A stretch of DNA of 64,000 nucleotides, taken from Nostoc calcicola FACHB-3891. GTDB lineage: Bacteria; Cyanobacteriota; Cyanobacteriia; Cyanobacteriales; Nostocaceae. The stretch covers positions 62,001 to 126,000 of the forward strand of contig NZ_JACJRQ010000006.1 of the NCBI RefSeq assembly GCF_014697355.1, given 5' to 3'. Made by a program: the position numbers and the translations under genes. The first letter of the stretch is position 1. The number at the start of each line of letters is the position of its first letter. Shown piece by piece: positions 9,501 through 17,691 of this stretch. Under the pieces are notes generated by a model, which saw only the letters and a program-made list of their open reading frames with translations, did not search any database and was not told the origin of the DNA.

Positions 9501-12403
9501 GCACACAACACCATACTGTGAATCGCATACCCCACCGTCGATCCTGGTGCATTCCCGAACTGGATTGATAAACTCACCATCGTTGCGCTCAGTATAGGCA
9601 GTAATCCGGGCATTGCCTGTAGAATCGGTGAAAATAATATTCCTAACAGTTGCATAGCTGCCTGAGTGTGGCCATCGCTCATTACAGGTAGATCGACTAA
9701 TTCCTCAATTCCTCTGTCACCTTGAAGACTAGCTATGGTTTGTAGGGCTTGAGCAATTTTCGCTTCCTCAGGTGCAGTGGGGAGTTCAACCCCCAATTGC
9801 AATAGTGCATCTCTTCCCACTGCAATGGCTTCTAATATCTTGCCCTGGGCTGTCTGGGCAACGATTTGAATTTGGTAAATTTTGATTTTGTCTAAAATCG
9901 TCTCAGCTTCTTCTAACACCAGTGCTGCTATTTTTTCCATGCCATCAAAATCAGCATTCAAATAAGCGGCTTCGGTAGCAGCAACATAAAGATTCAGAGT
10001 CAATTCATATCGATCTTGCCAGCAGTTGGCTGTCAGTATATCAATCCCTGTTTGCAAATAAACCCTTGCCGCAGTATAAGCTGTAGAATTTCTCGCCTTC
10101 ACTCCAGCTTTGAAGTTAAGTTGGGCTAAATCTTCCCGTTTTTGCGGTTGGGTGATTAGCTCAATTCCTTGGTTTAAATGCAGGGCAATATCAAACAATT
10201 TTTCTTCTAGTTCTACTTCCGAGGAACTGTGCAGTAGTAATTTTCCAATTTTGAGGTGAGTTGCTTGTCTTTGTTCATCGGGAATCAAGGAATAGGCAGC
10301 TTGCTGTACTCGGTCATGTAAGAATCTATATTTGGCTATTTGTTTACTGGTATTCTGATATGACAGTGCCAATTGTTCGCGTTCTTCTCCTTGATAAAAC
10401 TTATAAATATCACTAATCGGTAAAATCAACCCTTCTTGCAACGCTTTCCACAAATCTGAAGCCGTTTCGATTTGGGATTGTTCAGAAGCAATTGCCAAAG
10501 TTTCTAAATCAAAAGAGTTGCCAATACAAGCAGCTAACTGTAATACCTGTTGGGTTGATTGTGGTAGTTTTCGCAATTGAAAACTCATAAAAGCCACAAC
10601 ATCATCTGTCACCGCTTGCTGATTTACTTGTACAATATCACATTGCCATCCCCCTGCTTGGTAAGAGGGGATCGGGGGGGTAAATTCAATTAGCTTATCT
10701 TGATGCAATGCTTTGAGAAACTGGGTTGCAAAAAACGGATTACCTTGAGTTTTTTGATAGACTAATTGAGAAAGACTCCATGCAAAACTTTCCTGACATT
10801 TCAGTGTATCAGCAACTAATTGATTCACTATGATTTGATTCAGTGGTGCTAAAGTAATCATATTAATCGTTGCTTGGTTTTTTTGAATCTCACTCAAAGT
10901 CAACATCAATGGATGTGCTGGGTTGACTTCGTTATCACGGTATGCACCAATTAACAAAAGATGCTTTGTATCAGCCATCAACAGCTGCATTAACTTCAGC
11001 GATGCTGAATCTGCCCATTGCAAATCATCTAAAAACATCACTAAGGGATGTTCTGCACTGGTAAAGACTTGGGTAAATTTTTGAAATAATAAATTAAATC
11101 TATTTTGTGCCGCCGTTCCTGATAGCTCTATGGTAGGTGGTTGTTGACCAATAATTATTTCTAGTTCGGGGATGACTTCAACGATTACCTGTCCATTTTG
11201 TCCAACTGCTGACAAGATTTTGTTTTTCCATTGCTGAATCTGTGCATCATTTAGAGTTAACAATTGCGTGATTAAATCTCGGAATGCTTGCACAAAGGCA
11301 CTAAGGGGAATATTCCGTTGAAACTGGTCATATTTGCCTTTGATAAAATAACCGCGCTGGCGCACAATTGGTTTATGAACTTCGTTAACAACCGCAGTTT
11401 TTCCAATTCCAGAAAAACCAGCTACCAGGATCATTTCAGTTGCGCCAAGACTTACTCTCTCAAAGGCTTGGAGAAGGATTGATACTTCGGTTTCTCTGCC
11501 ATACAGTTGATCGGGGATGATGAAGCGATCGCACACATCCCTTTGCCCAATTTCAAAACTCTGAATTTCACCAGTTTTTTTGAGTCGATCTAAACAATTC
11601 TCTAAATCAAACTTCAATCCCAATGCACTTTGATAGCGGTCTTCAGCGTTTTTCGCCATCGATTTCATGACGATATCAGAAAGCACCTGTGGAATTTCTT
11701 CCCTATTCCCTAATACAGTCGGCATTTTTGCAATATGACAATGCAACAATTCCATTGCATCACTTGATGGAAATGGTAATTCTCCACTTAGTAATTCATA
11801 GAAAGTTACACCCAAAGAATAAAAATCAGTCCGGTAATCGATTCCCCGATTCATTCTGCCTGTTTGTTCTGGAGAAATATAAGCCAGTGTTCCTTCTAAG
11901 ACATTGGAATTGATAATACTTTGAGTTTCTCTTGGTAGTAGTGATGCAATACTAAAATCAATTAATTTAACTTGTTTTGTTTGGGGATTAATTAATATAT
12001 TGCTGGGTTTAATATCTTTATGAATAATGCGTTCGTGGTATAGTATATCTAAGGTGTTGCACAGAGCGATCGCAATTTGTAAAAATTCATCTAGAGACGG
12101 CGGATTATCATTGTTGGCGAAATAATCCTTAAGGGAAATTCCCCCAAAGTCTTCCATTACTAATGTATAAGCATTTTGGTAGGGTTCCAAGCTATAGGTT
12201 TGGATGATTCCAAGATAGTTGAGATTTTTGGCAATGGTATATTGATTGCGAAATTGTACTAGTTCGCTAAAGCTGGGATAAGGATTCTTTAATAGCTTAA
12301 TGACAACTGGTAATGAGTCAATCTCTCGAACACCTCGATAAACTAGGGTTCTCGAACCATCATAAAGTTTTTTACTCAGGCGATATCCAGGAATACTAAT
12401 CAT
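6578..12403 (-). CDS. hybrid Ser/Thr kinase - AAA ATPase - GAF - PAS - histidine kinase (copy B)
   Basis: A paralogue of the next gene downstream, with the same architecture in about 1941 residues. It has a kinase domain (Lys near 36, HKDIKPSN, again DFS for DFG), the ATPase with GFSGIGKT and LVMFLDDLQWAD, a TPR-like helical region, GAF, one PAS-type domain (near 1520-1640) and a histidine kinase with GVAHEMNNPLG, NLMANAIDAL, DNGKG and GTGLGL. Kinase, ATPase and histidine-kinase segments are very similar to copy A. The helical middle and the PAS domain differ most: copy A has an EWNTNYQVTDWNPAAERIFGY type, this copy a PAS_3-like type. That suggests the copies kept their output and diverged in sensing. 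The frame extends to a TTG at 12412, but the ATG at 12403 (MISIPGYR) is the likelier start. It is the first gene of a probable two-gene unit. Confidence 0.9.
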   Translation of the reverse strand: MISIPGYRLSKKLYDGSRTLVYRGVREIDSLPVVIKLLKNPYPSFSELVQFRNQYTIAKNLNYLGIIQTYSLEPYQNAYTLVMEDFGGISLKDYFANNDNPPSLDEFLQIAIALCNTLDILYHERIIHKDIKPSNILINPQTKQVKLIDFSIASLLPRETQSIINSNVLEGTLAYISPEQTGRMNRGIDYRTDFYSLGVTFYELLSGELPFPSSDAMELLHCHIAKMPTVLGNREEIPQVLSDIVMKSMAKNAEDRYQSALGLKFDLENCLDRLKKTGEIQSFEIGQRDVCDRFIIPDQLYGRETEVSILLQAFERVSLGATEMILVAGFSGIGKTAVVNEVHKPIVRQRGYFIKGKYDQFQRNIPLSAFVQAFRDLITQLLTLNDAQIQQWKNKILSAVGQNGQVIVEVIPELEIIIGQQPPTIELSGTAAQNRFNLLFQKFTQVFTSAEHPLVMFLDDLQWADSASLKLMQLLMADTKHLLLIGAYRDNEVNPAHPLMLTLSEIQKNQATINMITLAPLNQIIVNQLVADTLKCQESFAWSLSQLVYQKTQGNPFFATQFLKALHQDKLIEFTPPIPSYQAGGWQCDIVQVNQQAVTDDVVAFMSFQLRKLPQSTQQVLQLAACIGNSFDLETLAIASEQSQIETASDLWKALQEGLILPISDIYKFYQGEEREQLALSYQNTSKQIAKYRFLHDRVQQAAYSLIPDEQRQATHLKIGKLLLHSSSEVELEEKLFDIALHLNQGIELITQPQKREDLAQLNFKAGVKARNSTAYTAARVYLQTGIDILTANCWQDRYELTLNLYVAATEAAYLNADFDGMEKIAALVLEEAETILDKIKIYQIQIVAQTAQGKILEAIAVGRDALLQLGVELPTAPEEAKIAQALQTIASLQGDRGIEELVDLPVMSDGHTQAAMQLLGILFSPILQAMPGLLPILSATMVSLSIQFGNAPGSTVGYAIHSMVLCAFLGEVKSGYSFGRLAMNLLDRFNVEEFKCKVLLLFAAWVQHHQESLKATMLTMKDGYATGIETGDFLNAGYNSLNYLIAKLFAGEELDIWEPEIAGYRAVLVQIKQHSAQTYLDMMQQTVQNLREARILSDCLIGSAYDETAMLPKHHQDKDLTAIAIAYTYKLMLAYFCGNYTVALDYNAQAKEYLMAVSGMIFIPIFHFYTALTYLALLPTQPESEQGEFLSLAQTHQTTLQQWAQNAPMNHLHKWYLVEAERQRVLGNKAEAIEHYDRAIIGAKENDYIQEQALANELAAKFYLDWGKQEIAQSYMTKAYYGYARWGAKAKVADLEKLYPQLLAPILQKTRMAFSVNETVFALGTVTSTSSSSSSSSVCDSLDLAAILKASQSISGEIELEKLLSSLLKIVIENAGADKCVFMLLRDDALGDIKGERLTIEGSIIEGSEPVVLQRLLVEESQDIPLKLIYKVKHNRQTVVLLDAIADPILANDPYIMRQQPKSILCSPILHQGKLMGILYLENNLATGAFTSDRVELLNLLCTQAAISLENARLYERSLEYSQQLERSLNELSVVQSRFHNLVDNVPGVVYQYHMTPEGVISLSYISADCYSLLEITPEQAMSNWQFLDNMVHPDDTESYEQSSIQAIQNLCPWQWSGRIITPSGIIKWIHGESRIKKIADGSMVWDGLFLDISDRKRAEQELQNAQLQIVQSEKMSALGNLVAGVAHEMNNPLGFIAASLKQAKPTLADIVEHLKLYQENLPNPADEITDHAEEIDLDYNLSDLPKMIDSMSMACDRLKNISTSLRTFSRADRDYKVPFNIHEGIDSTILILKHRLKANEQRPAIEVVTNYGNLPQIECFPGQLNQVFMNLMANAIDALDESNHGRNFEQIKANPNRITITTSIEKNLVEIAIMDNGKGMSEQVKSKVFDHLFTTKAVGKGTGLGLAIARQIVESIHGGKLSFNSVMGEGTEFIIEIPV

Positions 12404-12445
12404 ACATACCAAATCTTAAACACCAGATTTAGTATTCCCATAAAC

Positions 12446-12557
12446 CAATACGCTTGGGTTAAGGCTAAAACTCTTTTTTTAACGAACCGCCAAGAACGCC
12501 AAGGACGCAAAGATAAGAAAGGAAGAGAAGGAAGAAATACTTAACCCAAGCGTATTG
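12446..12557. mobile_element. MITE, family 1, 112 bp
   Basis: It has perfect 18-bp terminal inverted repeats (12446-12463 and 12540-12557) and is flanked by a 10-bp direct duplication, tcccataaac, at 12436-12445 and 12558-12567. The interior has no ORF. It contains a T-run followed by AACG, then AACGCCAAGGACGCAAAG and AGGAAGAAAT, which recur in the element at 41941-42136. This is a non-autonomous element; the transposase that moves it is not in the window. Confidence 0.85.
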
Positions 12558-12680
12558 TCCCATAAACACCAAATCTTGCGATATGAGTTTCTAGGGTTGT
12601 TTAAACTAAATCAAATCTGAATTTCAGAATGCCTAAATTGCTTGTGCGGAAAACTTAGTGGTATTTTTGTCCTAATCAAC

Positions 12681-12786
12681 TAAGGGACTTCTAGAAAATA
12701 AATTATCCCAAATTATTTGTACATTTGTAGGGGCGCACAGCTGTGCGCCCCTACTATGGAATATTTTTTTCGTTGGAAGTCCCTAA
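12681..12786. mobile_element. small palindrome-bearing element, family 2, about 106 bp
   Basis: The ends are related in inverted orientation (taagggacttct at the left, agggacttcc read inward from the right). The centre is a perfect 28-bp palindrome at 12727-12754, gtaggggcgcacag followed by its reverse complement. A second, damaged copy lies at 63142-63358, which shows it is a dispersed repeat and not a local hairpin. No target duplication is obvious. In RNA it would form a strong hairpin. Confidence 0.65.
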
Positions 12787-13000
12787 TCTGTAGCTCTTAG
12801 GGTGTTACTCTAAGAACTTTAGAAATATTAGGATAGATATAACCTTTTACTCTCTTCTTTCCTTGGGAGGGTGAGCATCAGTTGAGCATGAATGCTGAGT
12901 ATGAAAATATATCAAAAAACCATGCTCAAACGCTGAAAGTAGGGTAATCGAGTATTAAAAAAGCATTTTTCAGAGAGTCAAGGCTCAAAGTATTGACAAT

Positions 13001-14356
13001 ATGTCCAGTTCGCGTAATCTGCAAGAAACTCACTTAAACCGTGCCCGCGCCAGTCTCAGACAGGCACTGTCTTGGTATGGATATCTTCGTAAATCAGGAC
13101 AGTTGTCATCTAGCCCAGAATTGGCAGGTTTGCTGAAACCAGAATTAGAAACTCTTAACTCCACACTCAACAAATTAGATTCTAATGTTATTAGAATTGC
13201 CGCCTTTGGTTTGGTGAGTCGTGGTAAGTCAGCAGTTTTAAATGCTTTGCTGGGAGACAAAATTCTGCAAACTGGGCCTTTGAATGGCGTCACCCAATGG
13301 CCTCGTTCGGTACGCTGGCAGCCAGGAGATAAGGTATTAGTAGAGTTAATTGATACACCAGGATTAGATGAAATCGAGGGTGAGTCACGGGCAGACATGG
13401 CACGAGAAGTTGTGCTACAAGCAGATTTGATTTTGTTTGTCGTGTCTGGTGATATCACGCGCACTGAGTATCAAGCGTTGCAGGAATTAAGGCGATCGCA
13501 AAAACCTTTGATTTTGGTGTTTAACAAGATAGATCTCTACCCAGATACAGACAAGGGCGCGATTTACCAAAATTTGCAACAGCTCGGTGCAGGAAACCCC
13601 CAAGCAAAACCCCTACTACCCGATGAAATTGTCATGGTGGCGGCGGAACCAGCACCAATGGAAGTGCGGGTTGAATGGCCTGATGGGCGCATCAGCTATG
13701 AATGGGAGACACCACCACCCCAAGTGGACGAACTCAAGCAGACAATTTTGAATATTCTCAATCGAGAAGGGCGATCGCTTTTAGCTTTAAATGCACTCAT
13801 CCAAGCACGGGATGCAGAAGAGGCGATCGCTCAAAAAACCATCGATTTACGCCAACAAGAAGCCGAAGACATCATCTGGCAATTTACCAAATACAAAGCT
13901 TTGGCAGTAGCCTTAAATCCCATCGCCTTCTTAGATATCCTTGGCGGAACTGTTGCCGATTTAGCTTTAATTCGCGCTTTGGCACGCTTGTATGGGCTAC
14001 CAATGACTAGTTATGAAGCAGGGAAAATCCTGAAAACGATTTTATTGAGTTCCGGTGGCTTACTTTTGGGAGAATTAGGTAGTAGTTTGCTGTTGGGTTT
14101 GGGCAAAAGTACAGCTGCGATCGCCAGCGGTGATAATCCGACAAATATTACTGCCTTTGCTGGCAGTGCGATCGCCCAAGCTGGTATCGCCGGTTATGGC
14201 GCATACTCCGTTGGCAAAGCCGCTCAAGTCTATCTCGAAAAAGGCTGCACCTGGGGACAGTTGGGCGCTAGCAGCGTCATTCAAGAAATTCTCTCTCAAG
14301 TTGACCAAAACACAATTCTGTATCGTTTGCGACAAGAATTAGGCATAAAGTATTGA
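13001..14356 (+). CDS. Era/Der-like GTPase with C-terminal DUF697-type membrane region
   Basis: The product is a 451-residue GTP-binding protein. The N-terminal third has the GTPase signatures: G1 GLVSRGKS at 70-77, G3 DTPG at 118-121 and G4 NKID at 175-178. The C-terminal half has two hydrophobic, Ala/Gly-rich helical stretches (about 300-345 and 345-410) that fit the DUF697 region found behind Era-like GTPases in cyanobacteria, and probably associate with a membrane. GTP hydrolysis is expected from the motifs; the cellular role is unknown. The first in-frame ATG at 13001 starts a polar helical segment typical of the family. It stands alone, transcribed away from the kinase genes, with 200 bp to cp12. 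Confidence 0.8.
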   Translation: MSSSRNLQETHLNRARASLRQALSWYGYLRKSGQLSSSPELAGLLKPELETLNSTLNKLDSNVIRIAAFGLVSRGKSAVLNALLGDKILQTGPLNGVTQWPRSVRWQPGDKVLVELIDTPGLDEIEGESRADMAREVVLQADLILFVVSGDITRTEYQALQELRRSQKPLILVFNKIDLYPDTDKGAIYQNLQQLGAGNPQAKPLLPDEIVMVAAEPAPMEVRVEWPDGRISYEWETPPPQVDELKQTILNILNREGRSLLALNALIQARDAEEAIAQKTIDLRQQEAEDIIWQFTKYKALAVALNPIAFLDILGGTVADLALIRALARLYGLPMTSYEAGKILKTILLSSGGLLLGELGSSLLLGLGKSTAAIASGDNPTNITAFAGSAIAQAGIAGYGAYSVGKAAQVYLEKGCTWGQLGASSVIQEILSQVDQNTILYRLRQELGIKY

Positions 14357-14555
14357 GAATAACTAAGAGTTGTTTATCATTTGTTACTCTTTATAAGCGT
14401 TTATCAACTTCTATCAAACTCTTCTGACAATTGCTGTCAATTTCCGATCCCCAATGCAAGATCGAGAACAGGATACAAAAAACGAACCGAGAGATTTTTC
14501 TTTTCGGCATCCTCTTTCTGAATCTTTATCTCTGGAAACATAAGGTGAAAGCGAC

Positions 14556-14813
14556 ATGACAACAACCTTAAACGTAAATCAAGCTGCTAGTACAACTCTT
14601 GAGCAAGCGATTTTAGAAGCCATTGCTGATGCTCGTACAACCTGTGATTTAAGTGGCAGTAATTCTGCTAATTGTGCCGTAGCTTGGGATATCGTAGAAG
14701 AATTGCAAGCTGAAAAATCTCATCAACATCAAGCAAAGCAAAACAAAACCTCTTTGGATAACTACTGCGATCGCCACCCAGATTCCGTAGAGTGTTTAAT
14801 ATACGACGTTTAA
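14556..14813 (+). CDS. cp12: Calvin cycle protein CP12
   Basis: CP12 is a small, largely disordered redox switch. In its oxidised form it ties glyceraldehyde-3-phosphate dehydrogenase and phosphoribulokinase into an inactive complex in the dark. The 85-residue product has the family length and both cysteine pairs: Cys30/Cys40 around the N-terminal loop and Cys71/Cys80 in the C-terminal CDRHPDSVEC. It also has the central AWDIVEEL core (residues 43-50) and the acidic C-terminus that enters the GAPDH active site. The start ATG follows aaggtgaaag at a good distance. It is a single-gene unit. Confidence 0.95.
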   Translation: MTTTLNVNQAASTTLEQAILEAIADARTTCDLSGSNSANCAVAWDIVEELQAEKSHQHQAKQNKTSLDNYCDRHPDSVECLIYDV

Positions 14814-14815
14814 CA

Positions 14816-15018
14816 AGAATTCAGCAGTCAGAATTCAGAATTCAGTATGAATTGGAGTCCCAATGGCAGATGAATGTGTAGGTTTAACTCCAATACCCAA
14901 AACCCTCATGTAGAGACGCGATTTATCGCGTCTGATTTATCTGATTTATCGCGTCTTCATAGGTCAATTACCCATACCCAATTAATTCAGAATTCTGAAT
15001 TCTGAATTCTGAATTCTT
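14816..15018. repeat. GAATTCA short tandem repeats bracketing a small palindrome
   Basis: The gap between the convergent cp12 and tlyA genes begins and ends with runs of the heptamer-like attcaga/gaattct, in inverted orientation relative to each other. Between them is a hairpin, agacgcgat-tt-atcgcgtct (14914-14933), followed by another partial copy. These are typical heterocystous-cyanobacterial STRR repeats. The inverted arrangement could fold as a bidirectional terminator. Confidence 0.6.
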
Positions 15019-15020
15019 TT

Positions 15021-15839
15021 TCAACCTTTCCGCAAATCACCTGTTGCCGATCGCGTTACTTCCTTAATCGCCTCTAAATCAGGCAGTGGTTTTTCACTTT
15101 CCATTCCCAACCATAAGAGAAATTCGATATTTCCAGCCGGGCCAGTAATCGGCGACCAAGTTAAACCTTTGTATTTCCATCCTAACTCGTTAGCCGCTTG
15201 CAACACTTGAAAAATCGCATCAGCTTGGTCGTGAGGATCGCGTACAACACCTTTTTTTCCCACACGGGATTTCCCAACTTCAAACTGTGGCTTGACTAAC
15301 AATACAGCTTCTCGGCTAGCTTGAGTTAAATCCCACAAAGCAGGCATAATTTTGGTTAAGGAAATAAACGAGACATCCACCACCGCCAAATCAGGAATTG
15401 GGTCATTTTCGCCATACAAATCATTTGGTCGTAGCTGTCGTAAATTGGTGCGTTCGCGCAAAATCACCCGCGAATCATTCCGCAAGCGCCAGTCAACTTG
15501 TCCATAACCAACATCAACTCCGTAAACTAGTTTTGCCCCAGCTTGCAACAAACAATCAGTAAAGCCACCCGTAGAAATTCCACCATCTAAACAAACGCGT
15601 CCAGCTACAGGAATAGCGAACACTGTCAAAGCTTTCGAGAGTTTTTCACCACCTCTAGAAACAAAAGGCGATCGCTCTTTAATATTTATTTGAGCTGCAA
15701 TATCAACTTCAGTGCCAGGTTTATCAACTACCTGCTGATTAACAGTAACTTCCCCCGCCTGAATTAACCTTTGTGCCAAAGCGCGAGAAGAACATAAATT
15801 TAAATCTACTAATAATGTATCAAGTCGTTGTTTAACCAA
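15021..15839 (-). CDS. tlyA: TlyA-family rRNA 2'-O-methyltransferase (hemolysin A-like)
   Basis: It is predicted to methylate ribose 2'-OH groups of rRNA using S-adenosylmethionine. The 272-residue protein has an N-terminal S4 RNA-binding domain (about 1-60, with KQRLDTLLVDLNLCSSR and AGEVTVN) and an FtsJ/RrmJ-like methyltransferase domain. The latter shows LDGGISTGGFTDCLL, VDVGYGQ, VVDVSFISL and LLVKPQFEVGK, so the expected catalytic Lys/Asp/Lys residues are visible. Length is normal. It appears to start with TTG at 15839, directly after the TAA stop of the DUF29 gene (taa-ttg). That junction suggests translational coupling; no better start is in frame. Confidence 0.9.
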   Translation of the reverse strand: MVKQRLDTLLVDLNLCSSRALAQRLIQAGEVTVNQQVVDKPGTEVDIAAQINIKERSPFVSRGGEKLSKALTVFAIPVAGRVCLDGGISTGGFTDCLLQAGAKLVYGVDVGYGQVDWRLRNDSRVILRERTNLRQLRPNDLYGENDPIPDLAVVDVSFISLTKIMPALWDLTQASREAVLLVKPQFEVGKSRVGKKGVVRDPHDQADAIFQVLQAANELGWKYKGLTWSPITGPAGNIEFLLWLGMESEKPLPDLEAIKEVTRSATGDLRKG

Positions 15840-16274
15840 TTAACTAGACTCTCCTGGTAAGATTAAAGCCAAAGCACGATTAATAATTTCTTCTCGGTTA
15901 ACCAGCTTTTCTAATTCTTGGGCTTCATAACGACCTTCTTCTACTTCTAAAGAAGCCTCATCAATGGCATTTAAATAAGCTTCTGCTAAGATTTCTAACA
16001 ATTCTTCTGGCACGAGATAATAGCCTCCAGCTTTGCGCCGCTTATTTTCCCGCTGAATTTCCCGAACCGAATTCCGAATCGAGACTTCCCAAGAGCGAGT
16101 CGTGCGATTTTCAGCTTGTTGTTTAATTAGATGTAACAAAAGAATCACTGCATAACTACGAATCGTCTTAATTATGTCATTGCGGCTCATCTCTGTTAAT
16201 TCTTCCACTATCAGCAATGCTCCTTGAACATCGCCCTTAACAAGCAAGTCTTTCAAACTTAATAATTCTTCCAT
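15840..16274 (-). CDS. DUF29-family protein
   Basis: This 144-residue, helical, charged protein matches the cyanobacterial DUF29 pattern, for example the WEVSIRNSVREIQRENKRRKAGGYYLV region near residues 70-100. Function is unknown. The frame opens further upstream at a TTG (16298), but the ATG at 16274 has a GAGG ribosome-binding sequence 9 bases before it and is preferred. Its stop abuts the TTG start of tlyA, so the two genes form one operon and may be translationally coupled. Confidence 0.75.
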   Translation of the reverse strand: MEELLSLKDLLVKGDVQGALLIVEELTEMSRNDIIKTIRSYAVILLLHLIKQQAENRTTRSWEVSIRNSVREIQRENKRRKAGGYYLVPEELLEILAEAYLNAIDEASLEVEEGRYEAQELEKLVNREEIINRALALILPGESS

Positions 16275-16595
16275 AATCAGCGCCTCAAACGTCGGCAACT
16301 TCTATTGTGCCTAACAATACATTTATACTATAAATTTTACTAGTGCTGTTTTAGTTATCTAAATTCTGCCAAATCCCGCTACTGTCTAAGGGCTGAATTT
16401 TACAAACAAAGATATTAAATCTTAGCTTAAAAGTTATATTTTTTTGTCAAAATTCACACATATTTCTCTTTGGTTTTAAAATTAAACATATATGTATGCA
16501 TGAAATGAAACAAATTCTTTCCACAATTCAGGTGAAGCCGCAGGAGTGAAATTACTGCATTCAAACCTGATATTTAAAATAGGAGATAGGCTATC
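16275..16595. other. intergenic, divergent promoters
   Basis: An AT-rich gap between the divergent DUF29 and Nif11 genes. Apart from the aggag ribosome-binding sequence before 16596 I see no repeat or recognisable operator. Confidence 0.4.
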
Positions 16596-16829
16596 ATGAC
16601 ACAGCAAAATGCTGCGCGACTTTTTCAAGCCGTAAAAAAAGATCAAGCATTACAGGAAAGACTCAAAGCAACAGCTAACCCAGAAGCCTTTATCAAAATT
16701 GCTCATGAGCGTGGCTATGAGTTCACCGCTGAAGAACTAGAGACTGAGATTAGCAAATTGTCAGAAGAAGATTTAGCTGCGATCGTCAATCCAGGATGGG
16801 GGACTAGACGCCACCTTAATCCTAGATAA
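16596..16829 (+). CDS. Nif11-like leader-type peptide
   Basis: The 77-residue protein matches the Nif11 domain: QNAARLFQAVKKDQALQERLKA, a central HERGYEFTAEEL and LSEEDLAAIVNPG. Nif11 domains serve as leaders of ribosomal peptide (RiPP) precursors. Related stand-alone proteins are common in nitrogen-fixing cyanobacteria. Here the usual Gly-Gly cleavage site is missing, and the tail after NPG is only about ten residues (WGTRRHLNPR) with no Cys and a single Thr, a poor lanthipeptide core. No modifying enzyme or exporter is adjacent. It is probably a single-gene unit with a terminator behind it, and its function is unknown. Confidence 0.8.
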   Translation: MTQQNAARLFQAVKKDQALQERLKATANPEAFIKIAHERGYEFTAEELETEISKLSEEDLAAIVNPGWGTRRHLNPR

Positions 16830-16885
16830 TTCCTACTTTAGAAAACTTAAAGTACAGGAAAAACTGCATTTTCAAAGTAATTTAT

Positions 16886-16942
16886 AAATAAAAACAATAG
16901 TATAATTGTTGACTTTCAATAGCTATGCTATTGTTTTTATTT
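16886..16942 (+). terminator. hairpin terminator after the Nif11 gene
   Basis: A 15-bp perfect inverted repeat (16886-16900 and 16928-16942, aaataaaaacaatag and its complement) ends in a T-rich strand, 57 bp after the Nif11 stop codon. Confidence 0.65.
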
Positions 16943-17058
16943 GGTTGGAAATTATGAAGATTTGCAAATTGCGTAGCCGCAGCCCAACCCACGCATTGCT
17001 CTAACTTTTTTCTTCTTCGAGAATACACAACTTATAGCGTTTCCCCACAAGTACACCT

Positions 17059-17303
17059 GTAGGGGCACGGCAGTGCCCAGTGGTGTTAACTTAAGTTATA
17101 AATGGCTTAATTGTTGGCTTTGTCACCCGCCAAGAAATTTATTTCTTGGCTGATAGCTAAAGTCTACTGAAGTAGACTAAAGATTTATGGAGATATTTTA
17201 GTCATCTATTCGATGATTTTTGCTATGAGCAAGGAACTTCAGTTCCTTGCGGGACATCGGTTTCATGTTAAGTTGACACCAATGGGCAGTGCCGTGCCCC
17301 TAC
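17059..17303. repeat. hairpin repeat split by an insertion
   Basis: The halves gtaggggcac (17059-17068) and gtgcccctac (17294-17303), each next to a copy of ggcagtgcc, reconstruct a near-perfect 29-bp palindrome when the 207-bp element between them plus one target copy is removed. Similar gtagggg...cccctac palindromes occur at 12727-12754. Confidence 0.75.
17078..17284. mobile_element. MITE, family 3, 207 bp
   Basis: The terminal inverted repeats are about 16 bp with two mismatches (cagtggtgttaactta at the left, cattggtgtcaactta read inward from the right). A 9-bp target duplication, ggcagtgcc, lies at 17069-17077 and 17285-17293. The interior has three short palindromes (around ccaagaaatttatttcttgg, agtctactgaagtagact and caaggaacttcagttccttg) and no ORF. 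It is a non-autonomous element inserted in the middle of a palindromic repeat. Confidence 0.8.
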
Positions 17304-17355
17304 ACCTTGCGATATGATGTTGTACTGCATCTGAATGGGAAGCGCTATGAGATAA

Positions 17356-17691
17356 TTAAGATACAGCAAAATCCGTGTATTGCCGTAGTTCAACTGGATG
17401 GAAACCCAAAACAATATCTTCACGGGGGATACCTGCTTCCAATAATGCCTCCGCTACTGGCTGGGAAGTACCATCATATTGAATCCAAACTTTATTGTTA
17501 ATAATATCTATATGTACTACCGAACCATGTACGCGCCGCACTCCATCCCAACCGACGTGTAACACTTCGTAATGGTCTCGTTCTGAGTCCATGACACCTT
17601 CTGTCTCTATTTGACCATTAGCAGGTTTGTGACCAGCATATTCAAATATCAACTGACGAATAATTTCACGATACCCAGCTAACTTATCCAT
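17356..17691 (-). CDS. xisI: XisI, fdxN-element excision controlling factor family
   Basis: The 111-residue product matches XisI, with MDKLAGYREIIRQLIFEYAG, the central VGWDGVRRVHGSVVHIDI and the C-terminal PREDIVLGFHP. In Nostoc, XisH and XisI are needed with the recombinase XisF to excise the fdxN element in heterocysts. The xisH-xisI cassette is also found in many genomic places without any xisF or element. No recombinase is nearby here, so a direct role in excision cannot be claimed. The ATG at 17691 overlaps the end of xisH by 13 bp, so the pair is one translational unit. Confidence 0.92.
   Translation of the reverse strand: MDKLAGYREIIRQLIFEYAGHKPANGQIETEGVMDSERDHYEVLHVGWDGVRRVHGSVVHIDIINNKVWIQYDGTSQPVAEALLEAGIPREDIVLGFHPVELRQYTDFAVS

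Noticed and set aside
13030..13464. 144-residue frame opposite the GTPase gene
   Set aside because: It is antisense to a well-supported gene; the GTPase motifs fix the coding strand.
17069..17293. Terminator reading of the gtagggg/cccctac halves
   Set aside because: The arms are 225 bp apart with a target duplication at each side, so an inserted element explains them better than a hairpin terminator.
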